NCBI RefSeq assembly: GCF_902686445.1
Contig: NC_062232.1
Location: 91,498,932 to 91,562,931 of the forward strand
Origin: Sciurus carolinensis
Taxonomy: Eukaryota; Chordata; Mammalia; Rodentia; Sciuridae
DNA length: 64,000 nt
Direction of reading: 5' to 3'
The notes below the pieces were generated by a model that was not told the DNA's origin, ran no database searches, and was given only the letters and a program-made list of their open reading frames with translations. Position 1 is the first letter of the stretch; the number at the start of each line of letters is the position of its first letter. The position numbers were made by a program, and so were the translations under genes. Shown one piece after another: positions 44,560-55,288 of this stretch.

Positions 44560-45120
44560 TCCAATATGGCCTTCCTTACTAGGTCCTTTATGATTGCTTA
44601 ATGCCCATGTTGTACTGGTTATTATAATTTTTTTTGCCTAGGGCTTGAACCCAGGGGCACTTAACCACTGAGCCATATCCCCAGCCCTTTTTTATTTTTT
44701 TATTTGAGACAGGGTTTTGCTAAGTTGCTTAGTGCCTCACTAAGTTGCTGAGGCTGGCCTTGAACTTGTGATCCTCTTGCATCAGCCTTCTGAGCCACTG
44801 GGATTACAGGTGTGTGCCACTGTGCCCTACTGGTTATTATAATTTTGAATATCATTTCTCTCAGAGCCATCACTCAATAATACCCTATCCTTTCAAAGTC
44901 TTCCACCAGAATAATTGCTTGCCAGAGTCCCCACCATATCCTGAATTCAGCATTTAGCTTCACATGAACTGCCACGTTTGTTCCTTAACATGTTATTCCT
45001 TTTCCTCTTACACATTCTTTCCTTGTCTACCTAAAAATTACTACTTGTCCCTCCCATTCTCTATGAAACATTTCCTCTGTGAAGCTTTCTTAATATCTTC
45101 AGATGCTCTCATAGTTTTCC
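44560..45120 (+). mobile_element. L2 LINE remnant, sense, split by a B1-ID
   Basis: CCTTCCTTACTAGGTCCTTTATGATTGC before the SINE. CCTCTGTGAAGCTTTCTTAATATC after it is the L2 'CTCTGTGAAGCCTTCC' block. Confidence 0.6.
44632..44827 (-). mobile_element. B1-ID dimeric SINE, antisense, with 19-bp TSD
   Basis: GGGCTTGAACCCAGGGGCACTTAACC (ID complement), then TTTGAGACAGGGTTTTGC...GGGATTACAGGTGTGTGCC (B1 complement). Perfect 19-bp TSD (tactggttattataatttt) at 44613-44631 and 44828-44846: a recent insertion. Confidence 0.96.
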
Positions 45121-45194
45121 CAGATTGATTATAATGTATTATATTTATGGCAACATTAGATGGATATTTGCCCATGTTCATGCGACTGGATATG

Positions 45195-47480
45195 TTATGG
45201 CCAGAGTGGGCTTATTAGACAAGTTCCTCTCCCTCTTGCACTTTCCTAATCTCTTACCATTCCACCTTCTGCCATGGGCTGATATAGCAAGAAGGCCCTT
45301 ACCAGATACCAACCCCATGGTTGTAGAATTCCCAGCATTTAGAACTGTGAGCCAATAAATTTCTATTGATAATAAATTACCCAGTTTGTGGTATCCTGTT
45401 TTAGTAGCAGAAAATGAACAAAGACAAAAAATGGTACCAAGAAGTAGGATTGTTGCTATCACAAATACCTAAAAATGGGGAAACAGCAATGGAATTGGGT
45501 AGTGGGTAGAAGCTGGAAGAATTTAGGGGAACAGGTTGGAGAAAGTCTAGATCTTCAAATATGGAGCAATAAAGGCAATTCTGGTGAAGGCTCAGAAGAA
45601 AAGAACTATAGGGAGAGCCTAAGCCTTCTTAGGAAATATTTAAGTCATTATAATCAGAATGTTGGTAGAAATATGGACAGTAAAAGGGCATTTCTGATGA
45701 AGTTTCAGCTGTAAATGAGGAACGACATATCAGAAATTGGAGTAAAGGCCTTCCTTTTTACACAGTTGCAAAGAATTTGTCTTAACTGTCATGTCCTAGG
45801 TCTTTCTGGAAGGCAAAACTTAAAAGTGATGGACTAGGATATGTGGCAGAAAAAAATATCTAACCATCAAAACATTCAGGTGCTAATTCTTTTGACTACT
45901 TATAATGAAATGAGAGAAAAAATAATTTAAAGATGGAATTTATAACTAAAATGGAAGCAGAACAGAAAGATTTGGAAAACTCTCAGCCTAGTCATGTAAA
46001 GAATAAGAATTCAAGTTTGGGAGAGAATACTAAACAACTGTTTGCTAAATAGGTTAATAGGAATAGAAGGAAGCCAGGTTCTATTCATTAAGACAATGGG
46101 AGGCCAGGCAGGGTGGCACACACCTGTAATCCCAGCAGCTTGCGGGGGCTGAGGTGGGACGATCAGGAGTTCAAAGTCAGCCTCAGAAACTCAGTGAGAA
46201 CCTAAGCAACTTAGCAAGACCATGTCTCAAAAAATATATATATAAAGGGCTGGGGATGTGGCTCAGTGGTTAAGCGCTCTTGGGTTCAACCTCTGATCTA
46301 AAATCAAAAAGAGAGACACAGAGAGAGAAAGAGACAATGCTATTTCAGAGATCTTTGAGGCAGGTTAAAACCTCGAAGGCAAGGTTTCCAGAGATCTGCG
46401 CATGGAACTTCAGAATTTGCCACCTTGGGACTTTTCTCCTCACATTCTGGCACAGCACATCTCAGGCTGCTCCAGATGTGGTTTGAATGGACCCAGGTAC
46501 AGCTCATGCCATAGTTCCAGAAGGTATAAGCAGTAAATTTAGTGGTATGCATATGACACTGAATCTGCAGATGCAGAGTACACAAGGAGGTTTCCACCTA
46601 GAATTCAAAGCATGTATTGGACACCCTAGGTACTCAGAAAGAAATTCATCACAGGAGCAGAGCCACTGCAGAGATCCCTCACCACGGCAATGTCTAGTGG
46701 AGTCATGAGACTAAGGTTATGTTAGAGACCCCAGAATTGTAGAGACCCCAGCGTGCAACACCAGCTTAGGAGAGATTTAGGCCTGAGACTTCAACTCATG
46801 GGAGCTGTTGAACTTGCTAAGCCCAGCAAAGTCATAGGGTGGGCTACCCAACACTCTGCCCACACTTCTCAGTGTGTTCAGGAGATGGCACATGGAATGA
46901 AAGATTATTGTGCAGTTTTAACATTTAAAGTTGCCCTGTTGGGTTTTGGACTTACTTGGGATCTGTTATTCCTTTCTTCTTGCCTATTTCTCCTATTTTG
47001 GAATGGGACTCTCTATCCTATGCCTGTCTAATCATTGTCTTTTGGAAGCACAGAACTTGGTTGGATTTTGCAGGCTCACAGATGAAGGGGAAATAGCCCC
47101 ATGATGAATTATGCCTTGAGCCTCATCCATATCTGATTCAGATGAGACTCTGGACTTTTGAGTTGGTGCTGGAGTTAAGTTAAGACTTTGGGGCTTTGGG
47201 GGCTATTGGTATGTAATGAATGTATTTTGCATGTGAATAGGACATGAACTTTAGGAGCCAGTTCAAATGGCTCCCAAATGTTCTGGCTTGAATGTGACCC
47301 TCAAAGTTCATGTGTTGACTTCTATGGTAATGTGTTAGATTGTTGATTAAAAAAACCCTTTTTTAAGACATTGGTAGATTCTTTGCCTTATAGGAGAACA
47401 CTGCAGATGTGTAAGAAGGCAAGAGCTGATTCCACGGTCCCACATCATAATCTGATGGGTACCGAGAAGGCTCACTCTAC
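45195..47480 (+). mobile_element. MaLR (MLT1/MST-type) LTR retroelement with internal region
   Basis: The 5' LTR 3' part (about 45195-45425) has CTTCTGCCATGGGCTG, AGAACTGTGAGCCAATAAATTTC and ACCCAGTTTGTGGTATCCTG. The internal region starts with GGTACCAAGAAGTAGGATTG and ends with ACTCTGGACTTTTGAGTTGGTGCTGG...GTTAAGACTTTGGGG. The 3' LTR start is at about 47279 (TGTTCTGGCTTGAATGTGACC) and the copy breaks off near 47475. Such elements never carried env and have no intact gag; no open frame of note remains. One B1-ID is nested. This is the most complete LTR element in the window. Confidence 0.85.
46099..46331 (+). mobile_element. B1-ID dimeric SINE, sense, inside the MaLR
   Basis: GGCCAGGCAGGGTGGCACACACC, then GGGGATGTGGCTCAGTGGTTAAGC...GGGTTCAACC, with a purine-rich tail. 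TSD agacaatg at 46091-46098 and 46332-46339. Confidence 0.93.
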
Positions 47481-48430
47481 CTACAAATCTCTCCCCTCCA
47501 TTTTTTTTTTTTTTTGTCTGTGAGTGATGCCCCTGAACCACCACCAGTGTACAATTTCTTTGAGTCAAATTGCAAGGGGTAGTCTGGCAGGGGTGCCTAG
47601 AAGGCAGGCTCATGATTTATATCTCAGTTCAAATTATTTTATCAGAGCCTTTCCTGTCAGGGAGAGGAGAGGGAAGGGTTCCAGGAAACTCACTCCCCAA
47701 GGAAGAGGAAAGCTGTGTAAGCAGGGGTGGGGCACAGAGGTGTGGGGAATCAGCAGACTGAGGGTTGTGTCCCCAGATAAATTTTGCCCAGGGTGGGCCC
47801 TGTGTGTTGCAACAGATGTGTGCTTTGGAATCACCAAGGTTGGGAAGCCAGGCCTAAAAGGGAGTGGTTATAGGCTGAGCTCATTCAGAAATGATGTGGG
47901 CTTGGATTCCTGGAGGGCTGAGAGGAGGACCAGGCCAGAGAGGAGGACAGGGGAAGTCTAAAGATGAGAAGAGGGCTTTAGTTTCTTTGAGCTTAGGTGT
48001 AGGCGATGGTTATGAGTAGGTGATAGAAGAAAATGATCCTTGAAAGGGATCTTCTTTTTCTTATTGGGAACAGAAGAAAAGGAGCTCATGAACTGCCTCC
48101 TTTTCTCCAGGAAGCAAACAATTTCTGAGGGCGTGGTAAAGTTCACTGGGTGTTCCCCCTCAAGGGAGGTTGCCCCTAAGTGAAGCTGTCCGACTGGTAG
48201 AGGGTAATTGGGTGTTCCCCAATCCAGATAACCAGAAGCTTGGGTGCCCCTCCCTGTAGGCTTTTCAGCTTTATTATTTTCCAGGCCTGCCACCCTCTGG
48301 AGTCTGTGTGGGAGAGGAAGTAGGGTGGCCAGTCTCTCCTTTCTGCCACTCTTCACAGAACACAACTTAAAAGGAAATCCAGATCGCCCTTCTGTTTTCA
48401 TGAGATTCCCTTTTTTTATGCTTTTTTTTT
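47481..48430. other. Unassigned stretch of about 950 bp
   Basis: GC-richer than its surroundings. Open frames on both strands (47524-47961 plus, 47958-48401 minus) have no domain, signal or conserved motif. It begins with a T15 run after the broken 3' LTR, so an unrecognised antisense retrocopy is possible. Confidence 0.35.
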
Positions 48431-48434
48431 CTCT

Positions 48435-48664
48435 CTAGCTTCTGCACATGAGAGAAAACATTTGACCCTTGTTTTTCTGCATCTGGCTTTTTTCACATAG
48501 CATGATGTTCTCCATTTCCATGCATTTACCAGCAAATGACAATTTCCTTCTTATGGCTGAGTAGAACCCCGATTGTGTGTGTGTGCACACACACATATAC
48601 TTATGTGTGTATGTGTATATATGTGTACATAACCTAGGCATATATATGTATATGTATATGTATG

Positions 48665-48698
<34 letters not shown>

Positions 48699-48805
48699 AC
48701 TCACAGACACCACATCTTCCTGATCCATTCATCCGTTGATGGACCCCTAAGCTGGTTCCATAGCTTGGCTCTTGGGAATTGTGCTGCTATGAACACTAGT
48801 AGAGC
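48435..48805 (-). mobile_element. L1 ORF2 3' end in inverted orientation (5'-inversion segment)
   Basis: CACATAGCATGATGTTCTCC, TTATGGCTGAGTAGAACCCC and TCCATTCATCCGTTGATGGACC are complements of the ORF2 end seen at 3660-3830. The orientation is opposite to the L1 tail that follows directly. Confidence 0.8.
48569..48699. repeat. Compound (TG)n/(TA)n/(CA)n microsatellite
   Basis: TG repeat, mixed ATGTATAT core, then about 31 bp of pure CA. It occupies the place of the TA/CA dinucleotide run of L1 ORF2 (compare 3726-3738). Confidence 0.95.
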
Positions 48806-48985
48806 AGAAGTGGGGGATCAAGAGAGAGGATGGGAGGAAAGGGGGAAGAAATCGGGAATTAAGTTGACCAAATAATGTTATGTGCATGTATGAATATATC
48901 ATAATGGAATATATCACAATGGAATATAATATAATTCCAGTTTTATATATAACTATAATGCACCAATGAAAAATAAATAAAAGAA
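48806..48985 (+). mobile_element. L1 3' UTR end, sense
   Basis: AGAGAGGATGGGAGGAAAGG...GTTGACCAAATAATGTT...ACTATAATGCACCAATGAAAAATAAATAAAAG. With the preceding inverted part it forms one insertion of the twin-priming type. Confidence 0.8.
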
Positions 48986-49130
48986 AAACCAAATGGGTCT
49001 AGAAGGGAAGTGGGAAGGGGAGGGCATTGAAATGGAGAAAACTATGTCATGTATTTATGAATGTGTAAAAAAAAACCCATTATGATGTACAACTATAATG
49101 CACTAAAAAATAAAAATAATATAATGTATA
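48986..49130 (+). mobile_element. Second, tandem L1 3' UTR end
   Basis: A purine block, ACTATGTCATGTATTTATG and CATTATGATGTACAACTATAATGC, then an A-rich end. It repeats the tail type of the neighbour. Confidence 0.65.
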
Positions 49131-49847
49131 AAAGGAAGACCAGAGAAGTGACTCTCCCATATAGTGATTCTGTCTTGCTTTGCAAACCTTACATGAAGGT
49201 GCTTATTCTAAAAAGTCTGTGGGCATGCTCACAGGGACTATGGGACTAAATATTTTAATTCATCATAATGGTTACATAACCCATTCATTGACCATTTGGT
49301 TAGTAAAGGTCCCATTCCTTTGAGGCGTGTTGCCAGGGACTATTTTATATATCTAAAAATGTACTTGACCTGATGATCAATGAGAAGATTTTCCCTGCTT
49401 TGCCCATGCATGTGCACGCACGCGCGCGCACACACACACACACAGGCACACAAACACATCTTCCTCAAAACATCCCATGGTCCTCAGGTAGCACAGTTGT
49501 GGCACATTAGAGACACATGGTCCTCCCACAGTCTGAAGTTCTCTGTTATTCCCAGGGCCTGATGCTGGGCCAAACTCCCCTTGCGAAGGCCCTCAGACCC
49601 ATATATCTGTCATTCCCAAACCACGAAGAGCTCTGAAACTGAGACCCTTTGTAAGTTGAGGGCAAACTCATTTGGCAGCAAACTTGAACTGGCATGAGAC
49701 TATTTATAGTCTTTATGTATCACACCCTTGGATGAATATTCATGTGTATTCATTTTTGCTTCAGAAATACCAATGAACTTGATGACTCAGGACCACCTCA
49801 GACCCCACTGGGATGATATATAATATATGCTGTAAACACCCTACTGC
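49131..49847. other. Unassigned stretch with a CG/CA tract
   Basis: GCACGCACGCGCGCGCACAC...CACAC at about 49413-49444 is an alternating purine-pyrimidine run (Z-DNA type). No gene. Confidence 0.4.
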
Positions 49848-50060
49848 CTTTTATTTATTTATTTGTGGTACCAGGTGTGCAATCCAGGGCCTTGCCAAAC
49901 TAGGCAAGTGCTCTACCACTAAGCCACACCCCCAACCTTATTTATTTATTACTTATTTTAAGATGGGGTCTAAGTTGCTGAGGCTGGCCTCAAACATAAT
50001 CCTCCTGCGTTAGCCTCCAGAGTATCTGGAATTACAGGCACGTGCTCCCACTCCTGGTAT
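49848..50060 (-). mobile_element. B1-ID dimeric SINE, antisense, older copy
   Basis: GTACCAGGTGTGCAATCCAGG...CTCTACCACTAAGCC (ID complement), then AAGATGGGGTCTAAGTTGCTGAGG...GGAATTACAGGCACG (B1 complement with internal deletion). Confidence 0.88.
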
Positions 50061-50133
50061 GCTATTGCATTTCAAAAATCTAAAGCATTTTAGTTGCTTC
50101 TATTATAGTGTGGTTTCCCCTGTCTTGGGATGA

Positions 50134-50213
50134 TCTTTTGCGTGCTGGGAATCGAACCCCAGGCTTTGTGCTTGCAAGGCAAGCACTCTACCGACTGAGC
50201 TATCTCCCCAGTC
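50134..50213 (-). mobile_element. ID SINE, 'GTCGGTAGAG' subtype, antisense
   Basis: GTGCTGGGAATCGAACCCC...CTCTACCGACTGAGCTATC. Short flanking repeat atgatc. The tail is very short. Confidence 0.88.
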
Positions 50214-51929
50214 CAATGATCAGTTTTGTGTGTCTCCCTCCTGACCCTGTGAACTTCTTCTGTCCAACATAGGGGTTGGGCTTAGGCAATGTTTTAGAAA
50301 TGAAGAATGAATGCTCTTTAGTGATTAAGGAGACTTGTCTTGAAGTTCTTTACATCTAACCGAAAATGTCTCATGTCGCCATTCATTTATTTGGTGCCAT
50401 CAATAGTGAGGAAGAACAGCTGCTAAGCCTCCATTTTTCTTCCTCTTGGGGCGAAATCATCCTTATAATCCTAATACCTTTAACCTTTTCCCCTAGATCC
50501 TCTTTTTCAATCCCTTAATCATCTTCATTGCTGTCTTCTGAAGCCTGCACAGGTTCATTCCTTTGGAAATTGGGGCCTAGCGCTTAGGATAGGGCTACAA
50601 AGAGTGTAGCTATTATATGTAATAGGCCTCTCGTTTCTATGGTGCTTTTCCAATCAGTTTCATTTGGCTGAGCTAAGAAGCTTTGCCTTTTAAAATATAC
50701 TTACAGGGCAAACTCGAGGGGCCATGAATGACTTTCTCCTGAGCATGCTGGTTGGCAATAGGAAGGGAAAACAGCATGGTCTGATCATAAGAAACTGTAA
50801 TTACAGAAAGCCGAAAGCAACAGGTAGCACATACAATGGGAACCTGTGTGCAAAAAAACACTGTTGCTAATTACAATGCCTAAGCCTGTTATTTTTACCT
50901 TGGGAGAACCAGCCTTGTTTGTGCGCATCATGTGCCTTTTTTCTAATAAGGTTGGTAAAGGCCATTTCTGACCACTTACTTTTCATTAAATGCAGGGAGT
51001 GAGCCGGACTCTGTCAGGGTTGTTGCAAAACCACTGGATTAAGTTAAACTCCTCACTAATTAAGACCGTTAGACTTCCTGTAACTCACAATTTTTCTCAG
51101 CATAAGTAAAACATTCAACTCAGAGTCAAAATGTATTGTATTAATAACCAGGAAACAACAAAAGACAAGGTAGCATTTTAGGAAGCCAATTCTGTCATCC
51201 TCCTTTTGGTTGGAACTGCCATTATTATAACTCGTAATAACCCAACGTGTTTCCTTTTGGGGTGGAAACTACACACACTGAGATGGGGATTCAGAGGTAA
51301 ATTTTTTGCCGGTTAAATTAGAAAAATCTATTCAGGTGAGCTTATTGCGGCTCCCAACCATGAATCAGAGTCTTTTGTGGGATATTGTGTATTCAATTTT
51401 AAAGGGTGCTCTTAGGTTTTTGCATACAGGTCATTCATCTTTTGTTCTTTTTTTAAAGGTCACATTATAACGTTTCTATCTTTTCTTGGGTTGTTTCCCT
51501 CAGGGAAGAAGATGTAGGATGCCAAATAGCAAAGGGAGCTTGTAGAGAGAGGAATATTGAAATTGGATGACCCGAGCTCCCTGAGAGGGGTCTCCATGGC
51601 CAAAGGGAAAATAGGTAACAGTTTAAAAGCCAGATGAACCTGAGGAGAGGAGGTGTGGACCCGTTGTAGGGACATTTTCTTTACCTCTTCATCCTTTCAT
51701 GCTCAGTTGACTCTTTTCTGAGAATGGTAGTGTTCCAAGGTAGGGAGGAGAATTTGCCCCCACTGCTCTTTACCCCCATTACTAATAGGAGAGGCCAGAA
51801 TTTTCAGAATTTCTAGATATTTTTGGCCAAAGCTAATGATGATCATTTTCTGTCTTTTAAAGAATATAATAAGCTATCTTTTCAGGCAATGTTGATATGT
51901 GGAAGGATTCATGCTAAGTGTTTTATCTA
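50214..51929. other. Repeat-poor stretch of about 1.7 kb, conserved-looking non-coding core
   Basis: No transposon recognised. 50880-51480 has many TAAT/ATTA-type and AT-rich motifs (CTCACTAATTAAGACC, CATTATTATAACTCG) without low-complexity runs, the kind of texture seen in conserved enhancers. Conservation cannot be judged from one sequence. Confidence 0.35.
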
Positions 51930-52075
51930 AGGAATCGCTTTTAGTTTTTATGATGATCATTCAAGAAAGGTATTGCTATTACTCTCAATTTCCATGGGGG
52001 TAACCTGGGCAACATCAGCCAGCTAGGAAGTGGTAGGGCCAGAGTTTAAACCCTGACCCATCTGATGTGCAAACC
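51930..52075 (-). repeat. MIR SINE, antisense, diverged
   Basis: TAACCTGGGCAACATCAGCCAGCTAGGAAGTGGTAGGGCCAGAGTTTAAACC. Confidence 0.75.
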
Positions 52076-52289
52076 TGGTTCTGAATCACACTGTGCAAGT
52101 CCTTATGAAGTCCTTATTAAGCTACCTTAATAAGCTTGACTATATTTTTTCTTTTACCAAATAGCAGAACATCTGCTCTGCTTGATTTTATGAGACTGTA
52201 ATTACAGCAACTAAAAGGATGTTAGCTTACTCTGAAAGCCTAGCAGTAGGGCTTTCTATTGCTTTGTGTAGGGATTTATCCTTCTCCCC

Positions 52290-52430
52290 ACCATCCCCTC
52301 ATTGGATAGCAAGTTCTTCAAGGGAAGGTTCTAGACAGTCTTATATTCTTCTGTTTTCTATTGCCCTCAGAGTGCCAGGCACATAGTATGTGCTCAATAA
52401 ATATTGACTAATTGATGAATGTGTGCTGTT
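52290..52430 (+). mobile_element. L2 3' end, sense
   Basis: GCAAGTTCTTCAAGGGAAGG...GTGCCAGGCACATAGTATGTGCTCAATAAATATTG. Confidence 0.88.
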
Positions 52431-53034
52431 CTATTCAATAGTTTCTGGGTTGTTCAAGACCCTTCTTAATGCTAAGCAAACAGGTTAGAACCTGTCTGTT
52501 GCTTTAATCTAGTTGCTTGCACTGAGATGACTTTTTAATATTGTCTCTGCACAGAAGCTGAATGCTTTCTTTGGCACCTGGATGATTGATGGTGTTTTTC
52601 CCTTTTCCTCCGAAAGCTCTGGCATTGTACAGACACCGCTTTAGGTGATTAACAATGCAGCCAACTTCTCCAGCCACCTCTTCAGACAATTCTTGAATTT
52701 TATAGGGAAGGAGGGACCATATTTAAGGATAGTTCTTAGTTAATTCTGCTCCCCCATTCTGGTCTGCTCAATGGCCACATCTCAGATTTTCTTTGTGGAA
52801 TGAAACAGGGTAGGGGAAAAAAATCCATTCCTGATGGCTGGGTGGATAGTCTTTAAGATTTTATCAGCTCAGTATTTTTCATTGAATGGAACTTGAACCC
52901 ACGATGCAGATTCACTCTGGTCAGCCACACAGAAACATTTGCCTTGGTCTAGAAGGTGAAATGAAAATATGTAGCATGGGACAATTCAAGTCAGGAGGAA
53001 CCAGTTTTCAGCACACACACCGTTTGAGATTGTC
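52431..53034. other. Unassigned stretch
   Basis: No gene or element recognised. Confidence 0.35.
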
Positions 53035-53225
53035 AGAATAGTAACGATAACTATTTATGGGGAGATTAGTATGTGCCAGGCACTGTGTTATATGCTCTCA
53101 CAGGTATTCAGTATTATCACCGTTTTCCAGATGAGCAAACTGCACCTCAGACAATCAAAGTCAACCTCCTAAATTAGACCCTAAGTAGTTTAAGGTAGAC
53201 CTTGGACTTGAGCCAGGGCCTGGTT
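53035..53225 (-). repeat. MIR SINE, antisense
   Basis: TTAGTATGTGCCAGGCACTGTGTTATATGC...CCGTTTTCCAGATGAGCAAACTG. Confidence 0.88.
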
Positions 53226-53249
53226 CCAGGACAGGAACTGTTTGAAAAT

Positions 53250-53335
53250 AATTTTTTGGGGGGTGCTGAGGATGAAACCCAGAGCCTTATTCATGCTAGG
53301 CAAGTGCTCTGCCACTGAGCTAGATCCTCAGCCCC
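53250..53335 (-). mobile_element. ID SINE, antisense
   Basis: GGTGCTGAGGATGAAACCC...GCTAGGCAAGTGCTCTGCCACTGAGC. Confidence 0.9.
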
Positions 53336-53492
53336 CAGGGTACGTACTCTTGGCTACAGTTCCCTGCAAACAGATGGACCAGCTTCTCAAATGATTTGGG
53401 GCTTCCTAGTGTGGTGCCCTCTACAAAGCTGTCTAAAGACTGTTAGAAGAAAGTCCGCAGGGTGGCTAACTCTCTTTGTCTTCTATTTTCAG

Positions 53493-53559
53493 GAAAGAAT
53501 TCTTTCCTATTTCAGTATCCTAAGGGACTTTAGCCGCAGGCAGAAAGCCACAGGAGCTG
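53493..53559 (+). other. Exon-like segment with good splice signals
   Basis: It is preceded by a long pyrimidine tract ending TTCTATTTTCAG (AG at 53491-53492) and followed by GCTG|GTGAG (GT at 53560-53561). The 67-nt body is open in the frame that reads ERILSYFSILRDF. No known protein is recognised. Chance is quite possible. Confidence 0.2.
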
Positions 53560-53977
53560 GTGAGACCCTTCTTGGAACCTTGTTGCATTTGGACCTATTC
53601 TTCTGAATATCAACAGTCTGGGGATGGGGATGGTGTGGGGCAGAGTAGGAGGGCTGACAGCTGCAAGGAGACACACCCCTTAAGATGGAGCAGGAGACTC
53701 AGTGGTTGGAGAGCTGACTTCAGTGAGGCACTCAAAGATAGTAGCAACAACAAATCGCAACCTAAGAGAAGCGGCTGACTTTGGTGGAAGCAGAAGTCCT
53801 GCCCAGGCTAGCTGAATTGATCAGGAGAGGGTGAAGCTTAGGAGTCTCCACAGACGATGGTAGCAAGGGTGGGACTCCAGGCCTGGACAAAGAGAATGGG
53901 AGCCTAACCAGAACCAGGGGAAGCCCCAGTCTGCCAGGAGTTGAATGAATAGACCGGAGGCTTTCGACTGAGACAAT

Positions 53978-53992
53978 ACTGCCCCCTAGGGG
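53978..53992 (-). promoter_or_regulatory. CTCF-type motif (14 of 15)
   Basis: The minus strand reads CCCCTAGGGGGCAGT, against the CTCF core CCASYAGRKGGCRSY; one mismatch (third base). Known CTCF sites help set loop and domain boundaries. Occupancy is inferred only. Confidence 0.4.
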
Positions 53993-54624
53993 AATTTTGG
54001 ATAATGCACAAAGGTATTTAGGGTTGCAAAACTCAGGACACTCTTTCAAAATGAAGAATCATTCAGCATCCCACATAATTTTTGAATGTTCTGCTGAACT
54101 CCCATGGAGGTGAAAACCATGCTTATAATTATCTGAATTTATATTCAAATATTTTATGTATAAGCACCCAGGGTTTTTGCTACCCACTACACACATACAG
54201 TTTTAAAGCAACATTGTATAAAGGGATGGAAGATTGAGATTTTTTTTTTTCCTCAGAGGTTTACTGAGTCAACTACCATTTCAGGAAATCATATCAATAA
54301 TTGTGATGCTGCTTTGAGGATAAGAGTAGTGCTGTTGCATTCGTAGGGATTCAATATAAAAGCACTCACCTCTGCTTACTTCATTTAGTTTCTGTATAGT
54401 ACTGCATGAACATTTACATAGTTAAATACGTAGTATTTGATTATGGATTACCTTCATTTTCTCTTTATATGGCAGGATATCAATCTATGTTTTAAAATTT
54501 ATCTATGCAGGCAGGTTATATCTACAAATTTAATTTCAGGATAGTAAAGAAGTGCAACAAAACCAGATTTCTTTCTAAAATGGGATAGTGAGTCTGTCTG
54601 ATAAGGTTGAAAACTACTATACGA
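53993..54624. other. Unassigned stretch
   Basis: No gene or recognised element. Confidence 0.35.
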
Positions 54625-54760
54625 GTCTGTCAGCTTCCTGGGACCAGGACCATGTCTGCTTTGCTTCCATTTGGCCTAATTAACTGAGTGCTGGGCCAGA
54701 GGAGGTGCATAGTAAATAGTGGGTAAATGAATGATGAATAATGAATGCTGATTCAAGCAC
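54625..54760 (+). mobile_element. L2 3' end, sense
   Basis: CTTCCTGGGACCAGGACCATGTCTGC...GAGTGCTGGGCCAGAGGAGGTGCATAGTAAATAG...GAATGATGAAT. Confidence 0.65.
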
Positions 54761-55159
54761 GGAGCTGGAGTCAGGGATCTAGGTCATCGGAGTGTGGGTA
54801 TATACAATTGGCAGAAATGGGGGCTCTTGATCACCCAAAGAGGGCAGGATCCCATTTATTGGAAGAGGGGTGCAGGTTCAGAGTTTGCCCAAAGCTAGAG
54901 TGTCCTGATGTCAAGGATCAGAACCTCTTACAGTCCCCTGTTGTCTGAAGATACGCTAGAATCAAGGGTCTGAGGTTGGATGGTCCCAGGGGTGGCGAGA
55001 GAGCTGCGTTCACACCCTTACTTGTTGATATCAACCATAGGAGCCCTAAGACAAAAAGGAAGACTGTTTCCCAGTTTGTCTGTATGTCTTTTCATTGTTT
55101 TGTGGGGGCCAAAACAAGATGCCAGGGGAAAGGAGCTTCAGGTATTGTTCTTTTAAAAT
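54761..55159. other. Unassigned stretch
   Basis: No gene or element recognised; short ORFs only. Confidence 0.35.
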
Positions 55160-55288
55160 TTTTTCTTAGTTGTAGATGGATACAATACCTATGTTTTAGG
55201 TATTTTTTTATGTGGTGCTGAGAATCGAACCCAGTGCCTCACATGTGCTAGGCAAGTGCTCTGCCACAGAGCCACAACCCAAGCCCCC
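55160..55288 (-). mobile_element. ID SINE, antisense
   Basis: TTAGTTGTAGATGGATACAATACC (tail complement), GGTGCTGAGAATCGAACCC...CTCTGCCACAGAGCC. Confidence 0.92.

Noticed and set aside
47524..47961. 145-codon open frame as a gene
   Set aside because: No domain, signal or start context. An opposing frame of similar length next to it suggests GC-related openness. The block itself is kept as an unexplained region.
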